From Hydractinia symbiolongicarpus (taxonomy: Eukaryota > Cnidaria > Hydrozoa > Anthoathecata > Hydractiniidae): a stretch of 64,000 bases of DNA. This document shows, piece by piece, positions 20,831 to 29,845 of this stretch (its first letter is position 1; each line of letters begins with the position of its first letter). The stretch is from assembly GCF_029227915.1 (NCBI RefSeq), contig NC_079885.1:13157001-13221000 (forward strand). Direction: 5' to 3'. The translations under genes and the position numbers were made by a program. The notes under the pieces are model-generated. The model was not told the origin of the DNA. It saw only the letters and a list, made by a program, of their open reading frames with translations, and did no database searches.

Positions 20831-21376
20831 CCGTATTTTCCGGTATATAACCCGCGACAATCCGTGATAATTATTATGTTGTTTAGTTTTATGCGAAAAA
20901 AATAGCATGGGCTATTTTATTTGTTTGTTTGTTTAATCGCAGGAAGCAAAAGTTATTATTGGCTGACACTAATGTTTACAAATAAAAGGAAAACAGCATT
21001 GTCAAATTAATTTTAATTCATTATTATTTCAGCAATTGGAGACAAGGAAGTTAAGACTGAGAGAGTCGCTAGTTCAGACACTCGGTTCTCGTGTTTGGGG
21101 TTCATGAGTTTAAACGCCCCCCACTTGTCTCCATCATGAAAAAAACAGAACACACGCACATGTTTATAAAATGATTAGGGTAAGTAAAAATACGCTGAAT
21201 TTTTTTCTTAACACGATGCGGGTTATGAAAAGGTGCGGGTAAGTAAAGCACATTGTTTGAAATTTTATGCGGGTTATACGAAGGTGCCGGCTATCTGATA
21301 GCAGCTAGTTTATAACTCCCTCAAAAAGCTGAGCTGCGGGTTATACGATGTGCGGGTTATATACCGGAAAATACGG
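20831..21376. mobile_element. MITE, pogo/mariner-like, TA target site
   Basis: Perfect-looking 20-bp-plus inverted ends CCGTATTTTCCGGTATATAA ... TTATATACCGGAAAATACGG, flanked by TA on both sides (20829-20830, 21377-21378). Further GCGGGTTATAC blocks lie just inside the right end, a subterminal-repeat pattern of Tc1/mariner-pogo MITEs. No transposase. Inserted in a Polinton 1 coding sequence. Confidence 0.85.
21038..21132 (+). other. tRNA-like self-complementary 95-nt unit in the MITE
   Basis: GGAGACAAG (21038-21046) pairs with CTTGTCTCC (21124-21132) to close a 95-nt unit. It contains GGGGTTCATGAG, loosely like a pol III B box, and a CCCC that can pair with the GGGG. Length fits a class II (long variable arm) tRNA shape, but loops are not canonical. 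Most likely a degenerate SINE or chance fold. Confidence 0.2.
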
Positions 21377-22399
21377 TAGGCTTGTTATTCACGTCAACCT
21401 GGGCACCAACATTTACATTGGCAGGTGCTATGAGGATGTTGTTATACCCTACAATTTTGCCTATGCGCAGGTTCATGTCGGAAGGCAGCATGTACACGCT
21501 TGGCATGATGGCAAAATTGACCGGAGTTCGGGCATATTGAAGAACCTTTTGGAATTCTGTAATGTCACGCCCTACATTCTCCTGACGCTATACCATGGCC
21601 TCAAATTTTTGCAATAAGATTTGCCTCGCTGTGTAGTTATCAGCACCAGACCCGATTAGGGATGCCTTGGCAACTGCTTGTGATCCCAGTAACAAGACCA
21701 CGTAGACGTGAATATTTTCACTTAGCTTGATCAGATCCTCTGACGTCAGACCTTGATGATGAATTTGGCCCAATCCCCATCAACTTGGGGCCACCAACAG
21801 CCGTTGGTGAGTGACGACATGACTGCCTTGAATTTGTACAAAACATTGGCATCTGCACAGTATTCACGACAGACCTGTGCATATCCAGAGGTAGAGTAGG
21901 GATTTTTGTACTGGGAAAAACCATCGTCATAGCGCATGGGGACCTTCATTCTTGCTAGGATACGGCACATATGGTAATAGACATGGAATTTGAATCTCGA
22001 GTTGACAAGAGATACGAAACCCATCATGTGTTTGGCAGATATGCCCAATGCAGTGCTTGCACAATGAGCTGCAAAATTAATCTAATTCCAGTAGTCCAAG
22101 GCCTGTACTGTCCAACCCAATCTGACAGGGTCATTCAGCAGATTGGTGGGGATTTTTATGGCATATTTGGTAAACTCAAGGAATACCAACTCAATGTGCG
22201 AGTCTGTAGACACTTACAGACCCTGATGCTCAAAGTTCATGATACCAAGTAGCCATTCCCCCCTGGTACTTTTGTACTTTGCCTTGGGGTTGTACGAATA
22301 CATGTTCATCTTTCTTTTAAAACAAAGATGAAACAACTCTACCACCGATAGAGCTCTTAGGCCTACCCGCTCCGGCTGATGGTAAATTTTAGAAGGAGG

Positions 22400-22692
22400 G
22401 CAACCACAATGCATATTACAGGACTGATGTCTATTCTAGACTACGCCTTGTTTGTCCCCAGTTGGATGAAGACGACTGCCTACTTGATGGCAAAAAGTCT
22501 AAGGTTCTGGCTTCACTCCCCACTAAGGAGCTAAACGCTTGGGGGGACATGCTGACCTGGAGTTTTGACACCCCAACATACCTTCCCCTGAAGGGTTCTA
22601 TGGACCATCTCGAGTTTATGTTAATTGACGAATATCATCATGAGAAGAAGGTTTCGTTCACCGGCCTCACGATGCATCTATTGATAGAATAA
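22400..22692 (+). pseudogene. C-terminal part of a beta-rich Polinton structural protein
   Basis: Open to 22692 from just after a TAG at about 22396, without a convincing ATG. Residues include CLLDGKKSKVLASLP, WSFDTPTYLPLKGSMDHLEF and VSFTGLTMHLLIE. The ending resembles the end of the 49663-50217 protein of Polinton 2 (SLDVSIVDGYGNKIS, HFRKKN) in layout, so it could be a minor capsid (single jelly-roll) type protein. Similarity is weak and the N-terminus is missing. Confidence 0.35.
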
Positions 22693-22701
22693 ATAAATGA
22701 T

Positions 22702-23328
22702 GTGACCAAGCTATATCCAAACCTGCCAAGTTCACCTGCGCAAGGCACCGATATGCCAGAGGAAAGCAAGGTATTTAGGCTTAAAAAGATTGATGAAATA
22801 GAGCAATATCTGCGAAATGAAATCAAGGAGCGGAACAGGCTTGCAAAGAAGTTTAAAATGCACAACAGGTGGGTACGCTTCTGCAACCGTGGTCTGCTTG
22901 GCATAAGCGTCATTACGTCTGGACTTGGTATAGGAGCTATGGCCTCCTGCCTAGGAGTCCCCCTTGCTATAGCGATGGGTGGACTCACGATTGCATCCGG
23001 GATAGGGCAGGCAGGCCTTAGAAAAGCTTCAAAAAGGCTTGGCGTCAAATCCAAGAAAGATGAATGTATAAGGCTATTGGCTGAATCGAAATTGGATTCC
23101 ATTGTTGATCTCATCTCAAAGGCAGTAGAAAATGGGGTGATCAGTCACTACAAGTACAGCCTGATCTTTCGAGAGAAGGAAAAGTATATGCTATTGAAGG
23201 AACAGATGAGGCAACGATTTAACCGTATTGTTGACTCCATCAATGCACAGGAGCGTGCTCAGCTATTTGCTAAGGGAAAACAAGAGGGGAGGCAAGAAAT
23301 GCAAAATGAGATTTTAAAAAACGTTTAA
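22702..23328 (+). CDS. Conserved Polinton protein with YPxLPSxP start and hydrophobic hairpin
   Basis: Open from about 22690 to 23328. No ATG precedes the conserved start KLYPNLPSSP, so either GTG 22702 or ATG 22753 begins translation, or the start was lost. Order: charged coiled coil (FRLKKIDEIEQYLRN), glycine-rich hydrophobic hairpin (GLLGISVITSGLGIGAMASC, GLTIASGIGQAG), basic KASKRLGVKSKK, then a long helical tail ending NEILKNV. The homologue in Polinton 2 is 46343-46843 (minus; IYPKIPSAPP). The two-helix hydrophobic part suggests membrane insertion; function unknown. Confidence 0.65.
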   Translation: MTKLYPNLPSSPAQGTDMPEESKVFRLKKIDEIEQYLRNEIKERNRLAKKFKMHNRWVRFCNRGLLGISVITSGLGIGAMASCLGVPLAIAMGGLTIASGIGQAGLRKASKRLGVKSKKDECIRLLAESKLDSIVDLISKAVENGVISHYKYSLIFREKEKYMLLKEQMRQRFNRIVDSINAQERAQLFAKGKQEGRQEMQNEILKNV

Positions 23329-23386
23329 CCTGCGCAGTATGTAAGCTCTACCTAGAGTCCCCACCTGAGTATAAGCCTTAATTTAT

Positions 23387-23423
23387 ATATATTTTATAGG
23401 CCTATGGGGCCTATAAAATATAT
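23387..23423. terminator. Perfect 16-bp stem-loop between convergent genes
   Basis: ATATATTTTATAGGCC (23387-23402), loop TATGG, GGCCTATAAAATATAT (23408-23423), followed by a T run. It lies between the stop at 23328 (plus) and the stop at 23441 (minus). Position suggests a shared 3'-end or transcription-termination signal (inference). Confidence 0.45.
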
Positions 23424-23440
23424 GTTTTTTTAATCCTCGC

Positions 23441-24042
23441 TCAGCAACCATTCTTTTTTGAAGTCCTTAATCGACATTCCGCAATATGTGCCTGGGGGTA
23501 GTAGTTTTTACCTTGCACATACACCGATGAAATAGCCAGGATGGCACTGGCTTGGCAGGGTTCATCATAGGGTACTGGCATACCGTGGAATTTAGTCGTG
23601 ATTGCATCCTTGTAGTATTTGAGTTTAGCGTTTACGTAACGGCCCTTTTTCACAGGCTCTGTCGTCAATTGCTCAGAAATCAATCTATCTTGGATCAGAT
23701 TTGACCATACTTCATAATCCAATCAGGGTACTCTTCAAAATCAAGACTCATCGCTGGTACAGCATTGGGGTTGTACCGGGTGATGCCATGTGGTGACCAG
23801 ATTTTTGGTGTTTTTACCCTGAGGGCTACTACGAGGTCTTGTGTATGGTAGCCTATAATATACCTATTACCTTACCCCCATTGGCAGGAATGGGATCTGA
23901 CGGATAATCTGTTCTGTTAACATGGATATCAACGTGGATTATCTGTTAGACAATCCACGTTGATATCGTTGATGTCTGTGAAAGTAGTGGCAAATGAGTA
24001 GAATAATTTAGGGTTGACAAGCTCATTCTCAAATTGTAGCAT
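23441..24042 (-). pseudogene. Conserved Polinton protein, candidate single-strand DNA-binding
   Basis: Start MLQFENELVNPKLFYSFATT at 24042, then two stops around the 23925-23967 hairpin and a frameshift. The rest is KTPKIWSPHGITRYNPNAVP, MSLDFEEYPDW, then KGRYVNAKLKYYKDAITTKF and ASAILAISSVYVQGKNYYPQ. Beta-rich, with aromatic/basic alternation suggesting an OB-like nucleic-acid-binding fold (inference). Proteins ending this way are common in cnidarian Polintons. First of three minus-strand genes. Confidence 0.5.
23925..23967. repeat. Perfect 16-bp inverted repeat
   Basis: GATATCAACGTGGATT (23925-23940) and AATCCACGTTGATATC (23952-23967), loop of 11. It overlaps the region where the minus-strand gene is broken by stops, so it may be a duplication-inversion that disrupted the gene. 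Confidence 0.8.
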
Positions 24043-24047
24043 CTTCT

Positions 24048-24251
24048 TTATTGTATTTCAAATGACCTCAGAGGATTGCTTGTCATTGTACATATGCAGC
24101 CACCCAGATAATATGTGATATATTCATGGTAGCACTGCCAGCACAACATTATACCACTTAATATGAGCCTTCGTCTGCAGGCACATCTATCATACTCATC
24201 AAGTACCCTTTCACAGTCCTTACATTTATCCATTTCTTCTATAATCATCAA
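24048..24251 (-). CDS. Small Cys-rich (zinc-binding type) Polinton protein
   Basis: 67 codons. The core CKDCERVLDEYDRCACRR then CWQCYHEYITYYLGGCICT has four CxxC/CxC pairs, enough for one or two zinc ions. The first in-frame Met may be too early; MDKCKDC at about 24231 is the more natural start. Ends 3 nt before the next gene's upstream frame. Role unknown. Confidence 0.5.
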   Translation of the reverse strand: MMIIEEMDKCKDCERVLDEYDRCACRRRLILSGIMLCWQCYHEYITYYLGGCICTMTSNPLRSFEIQ

Positions 24252-24420
24252 GACGATCCCCTAGGTCTTGAAGAATCCTCCGCTCATTCTCCTTCTCCTT
24301 CTCTGATTCTTTTACTAATGCCAGTGCCATTAGTGGGAGGGAGATACTGATGCCGGTTATAAAGGTCATGACTAATGCACTTCCAAACATGTTGAATTTT
24401 GATTGGCAGCTGATACACAT
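24226..24420 (-). CDS. Small single-pass membrane protein of Polinton 1
   Basis: 64 codons, intact. FGSALVMTFITGISISLPLM is a membrane helix near the N-terminus, followed by a charged helix ESEKEKENERRILQDLGDRL. A start at MFGSAL (about 24387) is also possible and fits the layout better. Overlaps the next gene by 26 bp in another frame. No family name known. Confidence 0.5.
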   Translation of the reverse strand: MCISCQSKFNMFGSALVMTFITGISISLPLMALALVKESEKEKENERRILQDLGDRLDDYRRNG

Positions 24421-24469
24421 TTATTAGTAGTATTTTGATTTCATTCTATAACCCCGAAGGGTTGTAGGA

Positions 24470-24600
24470 TAACTTATGAATTTCACATGTTGCCGCGCAT
24501 GTCCTGAGTCTTGAACCTGTCCGGCACATATTTGAACACCCCGAAATCTTTTTCAGCAGCCTTGTTGCACGAGCCTTGTTGCATGAGCCTTGTGTCTTAA
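24470..24600 (-). pseudogene. Fragment of a DUF4116-like KTQ-repeat protein
   Basis: AAEKDFGVFKYVPDRFKTQ followed by DM is one unit of the A.E.D...+.YVPD..KTQ.MC repeat known from large DNA viruses and Polintons. An upstream SCNKA may be part of the previous unit. Only about 40 residues remain before the TIR. Very short, so tentative. Confidence 0.4.
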
Positions 24601-24616
24601 ACCAACTTATTTATAT

Positions 24617-24713
24617 ATACAGGTTTCAACAAAGTCCGAAGATTACAGAGCAAATTGGGATTATTCCACTTGTGCATGCGTTGATTGGCATCATCAAAAG
24701 GGAATTCCCCCAA
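24617..24713 (-). repeat. Polinton 1 right TIR, inner part
   Basis: TATACAGGTTTCAACAAAGT ... GGGAATTCCCCCAA is the inverse of 12170-12270. It is cut at the copia target site CATAG (24714-24718). Confidence 0.9.
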
Positions 24714-24718
24714 CATAG

Positions 24719-24940
24719 TGTTGATCTTCTATCTAGGCGATTACTAATAAGAATCACTTGGTGGTGGGGTTTTAATTGTGTTGAACCAGTATCATTGGTA
24801 ATTCGTTGTGTTTAGTCAGAGTGGTGTTCAATAGTGTTGAGTTGAATCAATCACACTAATTTAGCGTTGCGTTATACACAGAAAGAACTATTGCGAAGAT
24901 AACCTACAGGTTAGTCTTATATATATATTCCTATTTAACA
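24719..24940 (+). repeat. Copia 5' LTR
   Basis: 222 bp, begins TGTTGATCTTCTATC and ends CTATTTAACA. I see no difference from the 3' LTR by eye. Confidence 0.95.
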
Positions 24941-24942
24941 AA

Positions 24943-24955
24943 TGGTAGCAGAGGA
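24943..24955 (+). promoter_or_regulatory. Copia primer binding site (initiator tRNA-Met)
   Basis: TGGTAGCAGAGGA starts 2 nt after the 5' LTR and is complementary to the 3' end of animal initiator tRNA-Met including CCA (knowledge of that tRNA). Confidence 0.85.
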
Positions 24956-24966
24956 ATAAAAGTGAA

Positions 24967-27366
24967 ATGTCAAAAAGTTGGGTCCCCCCACCATCATTAG
25001 ACAAAGAGACGAGTTACAAAGATTGGAAAAAAGAAGTGCAAATATGGCAAGCACTGACAGAATTAAAGGCAGAAAAACAAGGGCCAGCTATATTCATGGG
25101 CTTAAGAGGGAAAGCTAAAGAATCAGTTCTAGAATTAGACATTGAACAGATAAGTGCAGCAACTGGAGTAAAAGCCATTACTAACAGATTGGACAAAATA
25201 TATTTAAAAGATGAGAATCAAACTGCTTACCTAGCTTATGAAACCTTTGAAAAATTTAAGCGACCGCCTGAGATGAGTATGAATGACTATCTTATAGAGT
25301 TTGAACGGTTATACCATAAGATCCAAGGACATAATATGGTACTTCCTGATGGAGTGTTGGCATATAGAGTTCTACAAAGTGCCAACCTTACACCAGAGCA
25401 GCAACAGTTAGCAAAAGCAACTTTAAATGAACTACGGTATGATGCAATGGTACGGCAGTTAAAGAAAATATTTGGGGATACGGTGGCCTCATTAGGAACA
25501 AATACTGAAGTAAAGATAGAACCAGTTCTTCAGGCAAGTGCAGATACAATTGAGCAAAATTACTTCACTCAAAGAGGGGGATATCAACGCTCAAGGTTTA
25601 GAAGAGGAAGACCTGCAACTGCTTCAAATCAGAGATATGCAGGAAGAAAAACCAGACCCAACAATAGAAGAATGAATCCATCCGATCAATCTGGAAGTCC
25701 ATCAAGATGCAATATTTGCCAATCTATATATCACTGGGCTTCAAACTGTCCACACTCTTATGAGAACCAGGAACCTGAGGATGTTAGAAAAGAGGACAGT
25801 CATTCTAAGGTTACGTTTTTTGCAAAAATCAGAGAAGATGAAATGCAGTCTCTGGTCGGCGAAACTCTGTCATGTGCAGTTTTAGACTGTGGTTGCACAA
25901 AGACCGTTTGTGGTAATACTTGGTATCAATGTTTTATTGATAATCTTGAAAATGATAGATTGCCCGAAGAGCATCCCAGCCAAATAAGATTTAAATTTGG
26001 AGATAGTGAAGCAGTTTGTTCTATGAAAAGAGTGTTCTTACCTGTAATTATTGGCTCAAAAGACGTTTATCTGGAGACAGAAATTGTCCCAAACGAAATT
26101 CCTTTGTTACTGAGTCAAGCTTCCATGAAAAAAGCAGAGGCAGTTTTAGATTTTATCAACGATTCGGTTACAATGTTTGGAGAACACCATCCTTTAAAAT
26201 TTACCACTACAGGTCATTATTGCATACCTTTGAACAACAACATAATAGAGATGGATGGAAAGAAACATGACCACTTGTTACCCCAGGTTGCCTTTGTTTG
26301 TGCAAGTACAAAATCAAGAAAAAGTAAGATTATCAAACTTCATCGTCAATTTTGCCATCCAAGTGCTGAAAAATTAAAATCTCTCATCAAAGCATCTAAT
26401 TCCTTCTTAAATGACCGAAGTGAAGTTATGAAAGTCATCGATGAAGTATCAAACTCTTGTGAAGTGTGCATCAAATACAGAAAACCAAGACCGCGCCCTA
26501 TTGTTGGCTTACCAATGTCATCAGAATTTAACCAGTGTGTGGCTCTAGATCTTGTGCAACTTTCGCAATCATTATGGTTTATCCATATCATAGATGTTTT
26601 TACCAGATTTTTATCAGCAAAATTGACAAAGACGAAAGACAAAGATGTAATAACAGATATTATCTTTGAAATTTGGTTAGCCCGATTTGGTCAACCAAGG
26701 AAGTTTCTAGCTGATAATGGTGGAGAATTTGTTAACAAAGTGTATGAAGAAATGTGTGAGCAGTTTAACATAGAGTTTTCAACAACTGCAGCTGAAAGTC
26801 CTTGGTCAAATGGACTATGTGAACGACACAATGGTATGATTAAGGAAATGCTGAAAAAAATTATTGAAGACACAAAATGTACACACAATCGGGCGCTATT
26901 CTGGGCTATAAGTGCAAAGAATTCTTTATCAAACAACAAGGGATTCTCACCAAATCAACTTGTTTATGGTAAAAATCACGACTATCCCTGCATCCTCACT
27001 GATCATTTGCCAGCTATGAATGACACAGTTTCAAGCAAAACCGTGGCCCATAACCTTGCTGTAATGCATGCATCACGAAGAGCCTTTATAGCAGCAGAGT
27101 CTTCTGAGCGTATACGAAGAGCATTGAGACATAATGTTCAGTGTTACAATGATGAGCGATATATCAATGGAGATAGAGTTTTTTATAAGAGAAAAGACAG
27201 TGAAAAATGGCATGGACCAGGCACTGTAATTGGACAGGAGAATAAGCAAGTCCTTGTAAAACATGGTGAAAGTTATGTTAGAGTACACATGTTTGCTTGC
27301 AGAAGTTGGACCAAGTTTTGCATTCACAAAAACCTTTACAAGACACGGAAAGGAGTACTGAAGTGA
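24967..27366 (+). CDS. Copia Gag-protease-integrase ORF
   Basis: 799 codons, ATG 24967, 11 nt after the PBS. Gag spans about residues 1-240, followed by the zinc knuckle CNICQSIYHWASNC (CX2CX4HX4C, about 248-261). The protease active-site region LDCGCTKTVCG (about 305) has D-C-G in place of the common D-S/T-G. Integrase has the HHCC zinc domain (HRQFCHPSAEK ... CEVC) and DD35E core (VALDLV, ADNGGEF, and E in SPWSNGLCE, about 525, 581, 616). No internal stop. The frame ends 69 nt into the next ORF. Confidence 0.95.
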   Translation: MSKSWVPPPSLDKETSYKDWKKEVQIWQALTELKAEKQGPAIFMGLRGKAKESVLELDIEQISAATGVKAITNRLDKIYLKDENQTAYLAYETFEKFKRPPEMSMNDYLIEFERLYHKIQGHNMVLPDGVLAYRVLQSANLTPEQQQLAKATLNELRYDAMVRQLKKIFGDTVASLGTNTEVKIEPVLQASADTIEQNYFTQRGGYQRSRFRRGRPATASNQRYAGRKTRPNNRRMNPSDQSGSPSRCNICQSIYHWASNCPHSYENQEPEDVRKEDSHSKVTFFAKIREDEMQSLVGETLSCAVLDCGCTKTVCGNTWYQCFIDNLENDRLPEEHPSQIRFKFGDSEAVCSMKRVFLPVIIGSKDVYLETEIVPNEIPLLLSQASMKKAEAVLDFINDSVTMFGEHHPLKFTTTGHYCIPLNNNIIEMDGKKHDHLLPQVAFVCASTKSRKSKIIKLHRQFCHPSAEKLKSLIKASNSFLNDRSEVMKVIDEVSNSCEVCIKYRKPRPRPIVGLPMSSEFNQCVALDLVQLSQSLWFIHIIDVFTRFLSAKLTKTKDKDVITDIIFEIWLARFGQPRKFLADNGGEFVNKVYEEMCEQFNIEFSTTAAESPWSNGLCERHNGMIKEMLKKIIEDTKCTHNRALFWAISAKNSLSNNKGFSPNQLVYGKNHDYPCILTDHLPAMNDTVSSKTVAHNLAVMHASRRAFIAAESSERIRRALRHNVQCYNDERYINGDRVFYKRKDSEKWHGPGTVIGQENKQVLVKHGESYVRVHMFACRSWTKFCIHKNLYKTRKGVLK

Positions 27367-29324
27367 CAACTACACAAGTGAACAATTGCATTCCGCTTGA
27401 ACGTGATGATGTTTTTGGTGAATATGTTGGTGCAGATGATTTTGACAGTAACAATACAGAAGAACCAGAAAATGAGAAAACAACAAATTTACAAACAACA
27501 AAAGAAACAACATCAGACGGTGCCTCAATGAATGAAACAACAACACACAAGATATCAACAAATGAAATCACAACCAATCGAAATGTTAGCAATTCGTCAG
27601 CAGTCCAAGGAATACCAAAGTTGAAGACAAAAATCATTTACAAGCTAACTCCCGACAGTGAATGGACAAGGGGATTAGTCCACAGCAGAGCAGGAAAAGT
27701 GAGCAGAAAAGGAAAAGAAGGCAGACAGTATGGTAGCTGTTTAAATGTCCAAAATGAAGACACAGGTGAAATAAATTGGTTAGATTTCAAAAGATGTGTG
27801 AGTGACTGGCAACCTGTTGTTGAGACAAACGAAACTGAAGAAGTACTATTATCGACTCAAGCAACTGTTACAGATGAGGTCCTAAATGCAAAGTATAAAG
27901 AATTAGCCAATTGGGAAGACAACAAAGTTTTCTCCACCATAGAAGATAAGGGTCAATCTCCAATATCCACAAGATGGGTGGTCACAACAAAGAATATAGA
28001 GGGATACAAAACAGTTAAAGCTCGTTTGGTCATAAGAGGTTTTGAAGAAGAAGAGGTCAAAAATCTGACTAAGGACTCCCCAACTTTTTCAAAAGAAAGT
28101 CTTCGCATTGTACTTACGATGTTAGCAACCTATGAATGGGAATGTCACACCTTAGATGTCAAGACGGCATTTCTTCAAGGCAACCAGATTGACAGAGAGG
28201 TTATCATAAAGCCCCCAAAGGAAGCAAATACAACAGGTGTGCTCTGGAAACTAAATAAAGTTGTATACGGCCTTGCTGATGCTTCAAGAGCTTGGTATGT
28301 ACGTGTGAAGGAAGAGCTAATCGGCTTGGGGTTGAGAATGTCTTTATTTGATGAAGCATTATTTTATTGGATTCAAGATGACTGCTGCCAAGGACTGATT
28401 GTAATACATGTTGATGATTTTCTATGGGGAGGATCCCATGATTTTCAAGTGAAGGTCATTTCGCCTATCAGAGAAACTTTTCTCATTGGATCTGAAGATT
28501 ACTCCAATTTCAAATATGTTGGTGTCAATATACAACAATCTAATGGTTCAATTAACTATGACCAAAAGAACTATGTGGCAGGTATGGAACTGGTCAAGAT
28601 TCAAAACACAACAGACAGACATCGTCAACTATCACATGAAGAACAATCAAACTTCCGATGTATATGTGGGCAACTAAACTGGATGTCATCGCAATCAAGG
28701 CCTGACATTTCATTTGATGTGTGCCAGCTAAGCACAAAACTAAACTGTGCAGTAGTTGATGATGTCATGAGAGCCAATAAAGTGGTAAAGAAGTTGAAAT
28801 TGGATCCCAACATTTCCTTGAAATTTTGGAAACTTAAGCTTCCATTACAACTGATCTTATATTCTGATGCTTCATTTGGGAACCTTCAAGATGGCAGCTC
28901 TCAAAGTGGAATTTTTATTTTCCTGAAAGGTGTTGAGAATCTTATGGCACCTATCACATGGCAGTCTAAAAAGATTAAGAGAGTTGCGCGTAGCACTCTT
29001 GCTGCTGAGACACTAGCTCTTGTTAATGGTATTGATACATGCATATGGGTGAAGAATGTGATAAATGAAGTGTTGAATACTAATCTAGAAGGCATCTTAT
29101 GTCATACAGATAACAAATCATTGTTTGAAGCTGCCCATTCAACAAAATCTTTGGAAGACAAACGGTTAAGGGTTGATATGGCTTCCCTTAGACAGAGTAT
29201 CAATCAGAAAGAGATTGAATTGAAGTGGATTTCTACCAAACATCAGTTAGCAGACGTGTTAACAAAACAAGGAGCAAATAGCACACTCTTAATGAATGTG
29301 CTACAGAGGGGTCATGAAGAATAA
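27282..29324 (+). CDS. Copia reverse transcriptase-RNase H ORF
   Basis: Open from 27282 (after TAG 27279-27281) in the -1 frame relative to the previous ORF. RT shows KARLVIRGFEEEE, LDVKTAFLQG (first catalytic Asp), and VIHVDDFLWG (the YVDD box as HVDD). RNase H shows LYSDASFGN, STLAAETLALV, HTDNKSLF and KHQLADVLTK with its D-E-D-D set. Copia elements usually encode one polyprotein, so this needs a -1 shift in the 27282-27366 overlap or reflects a single-base indel. Conserved sequence seems to pass from RVH in the first frame to VCLQKLD in this frame near 27290. Confidence 0.93.
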   Translation, partial: STHVCLQKLDQVLHSQKPLQDTERSTEVTTTQVNNCIPLERDDVFGEYVGADDFDSNNTEEPENEKTTNLQTTKETTSDGASMNETTTHKISTNEITTNRNVSNSSAVQGIPKLKTKIIYKLTPDSEWTRGLVHSRAGKVSRKGKEGRQYGSCLNVQNEDTGEINWLDFKRCVSDWQPVVETNETEEVLLSTQATVTDEVLNAKYKELANWEDNKVFSTIEDKGQSPISTRWVVTTKNIEGYKTVKARLVIRGFEEEEVKNLTKDSPTFSKESLRIVLTMLATYEWECHTLDVKTAFLQGNQIDREVIIKPPKEANTTGVLWKLNKVVYGLADASRAWYVRVKEELIGLGLRMSLFDEALFYWIQDDCCQGLIVIHVDDFLWGGSHDFQVKVISPIRETFLIGSEDYSNFKYVGVNIQQSNGSINYDQKNYVAGMELVKIQNTTDRHRQLSHEEQSNFRCICGQLNWMSSQSRPDISFDVCQLSTKLNCAVVDDVMRANKVVKKLKLDPNISLKFWKLKLPLQLILYSDASFGNLQDGSSQSGIFIFLKGVENLMAPITWQSKKIKRVARSTLAAETLALVNGIDTCIWVKNVINEVLNTNLEGILCHTDNKSLFEAAHSTKSLEDKRLRVDMASLRQSINQKEIELKWISTKHQLADVLTKQGANSTLLMNVLQRGHEE

Positions 29325-29599
29325 TAGTGACCAATTAAATGTTGAGTTATGAAAATTTGAATATTGTGTTCAAAAATTAAGTTTTTTTGAGTTTTTATCT
29401 TTTAGAATTTTTATGTTTAAATTCCACACAAGTAATCACACGAAGAAAGAGAGATACATGTAGTGATGTCTTAACCAAGACTAGTACAGTAGAGGGTTTT
29501 GGTGAAAAGCCAGTTTTGCCCCTAGACCACTGTACTAAGCGAGTAGGAGTCGCTATAAATTCCTCTCAACATTCGAATAACCAACTGAACGCCAAACAG

Positions 29600-29618
29600 A
29601 AAGAAAATAGAGGGAGAT
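29600..29618 (+). promoter_or_regulatory. Copia polypurine tract
   Basis: AGAAAGAAAATAGAGGGAGA abuts the TG of the 3' LTR, the usual plus-strand primer position. Confidence 0.8.
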
Positions 29619-29840
29619 TGTTGATCTTCTATCTAGGCGATTACTAATAAGAATCACTTGGTGGTGGGGTTTTAATTGTGTTGAACCAGTATCATTGGTA
29701 ATTCGTTGTGTTTAGTCAGAGTGGTGTTCAATAGTGTTGAGTTGAATCAATCACACTAATTTAGCGTTGCGTTATACACAGAAAGAACTATTGCGAAGAT
29801 AACCTACAGGTTAGTCTTATATATATATTCCTATTTAACA
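29619..29840 (+). repeat. Copia 3' LTR
   Basis: 222 bp, reads the same as the 5' LTR; followed by target duplication CATAG (29841-29845). Confidence 0.95.
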
Positions 29841-29845
29841 CATAG

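Larger units (their letters stand above)
20546..22309 (-). pseudogene. Proline-repeat, TM-tailed Polinton 1 protein, split by a MITE
   Basis: Start MNMYSYNPKAKYKSTRGEW at 22309; stops at about 22220 and 22080. A conserved core follows: HMMGFVSLVNSRFKFHVYYH, MKVPMRYDDGFSQYKNPYST, HVYVVLLLGSQAVAKAS. The MITE at 20831-21376 cuts the gene. Beyond it lies a PPKHT repeat region and a tail HEDAKATLITRGVGIIIAYI ending 20546. Polinton 2 has the homologue at 48128-49257 (FHIYYHVRRILHILQVKLPG; EEHEEKTALVLFVGGVIGLF). Likely a surface or tail-anchored structural protein with a stalk-like repeat (inference). Confidence 0.65.
24719..29840 (+). mobile_element. Ty1/copia LTR retrotransposon, nearly intact
   Basis: Two 222-bp LTRs that read identically (TG...CA), a 5-bp target duplication CATAG (24714-24718 and 29841-29845), a tRNA-iMet-type primer binding site, a polypurine tract, and Gag-PR-IN-RT-RNaseH in copia order. 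The pre-insertion sequence reconstructs the Polinton 1 right TIR. The only obvious defect is a frame change between integrase and RT. Youngest insertion in the window. Confidence 0.97.

Noticed and set aside
22702-23328. Apolipoprotein L/BH3-like pore protein reading of the Gly-rich hydrophobic hairpin
   Set aside because: Only general hydrophobicity supports it; context and the Polinton 2 homologue favour a Polinton-specific protein.
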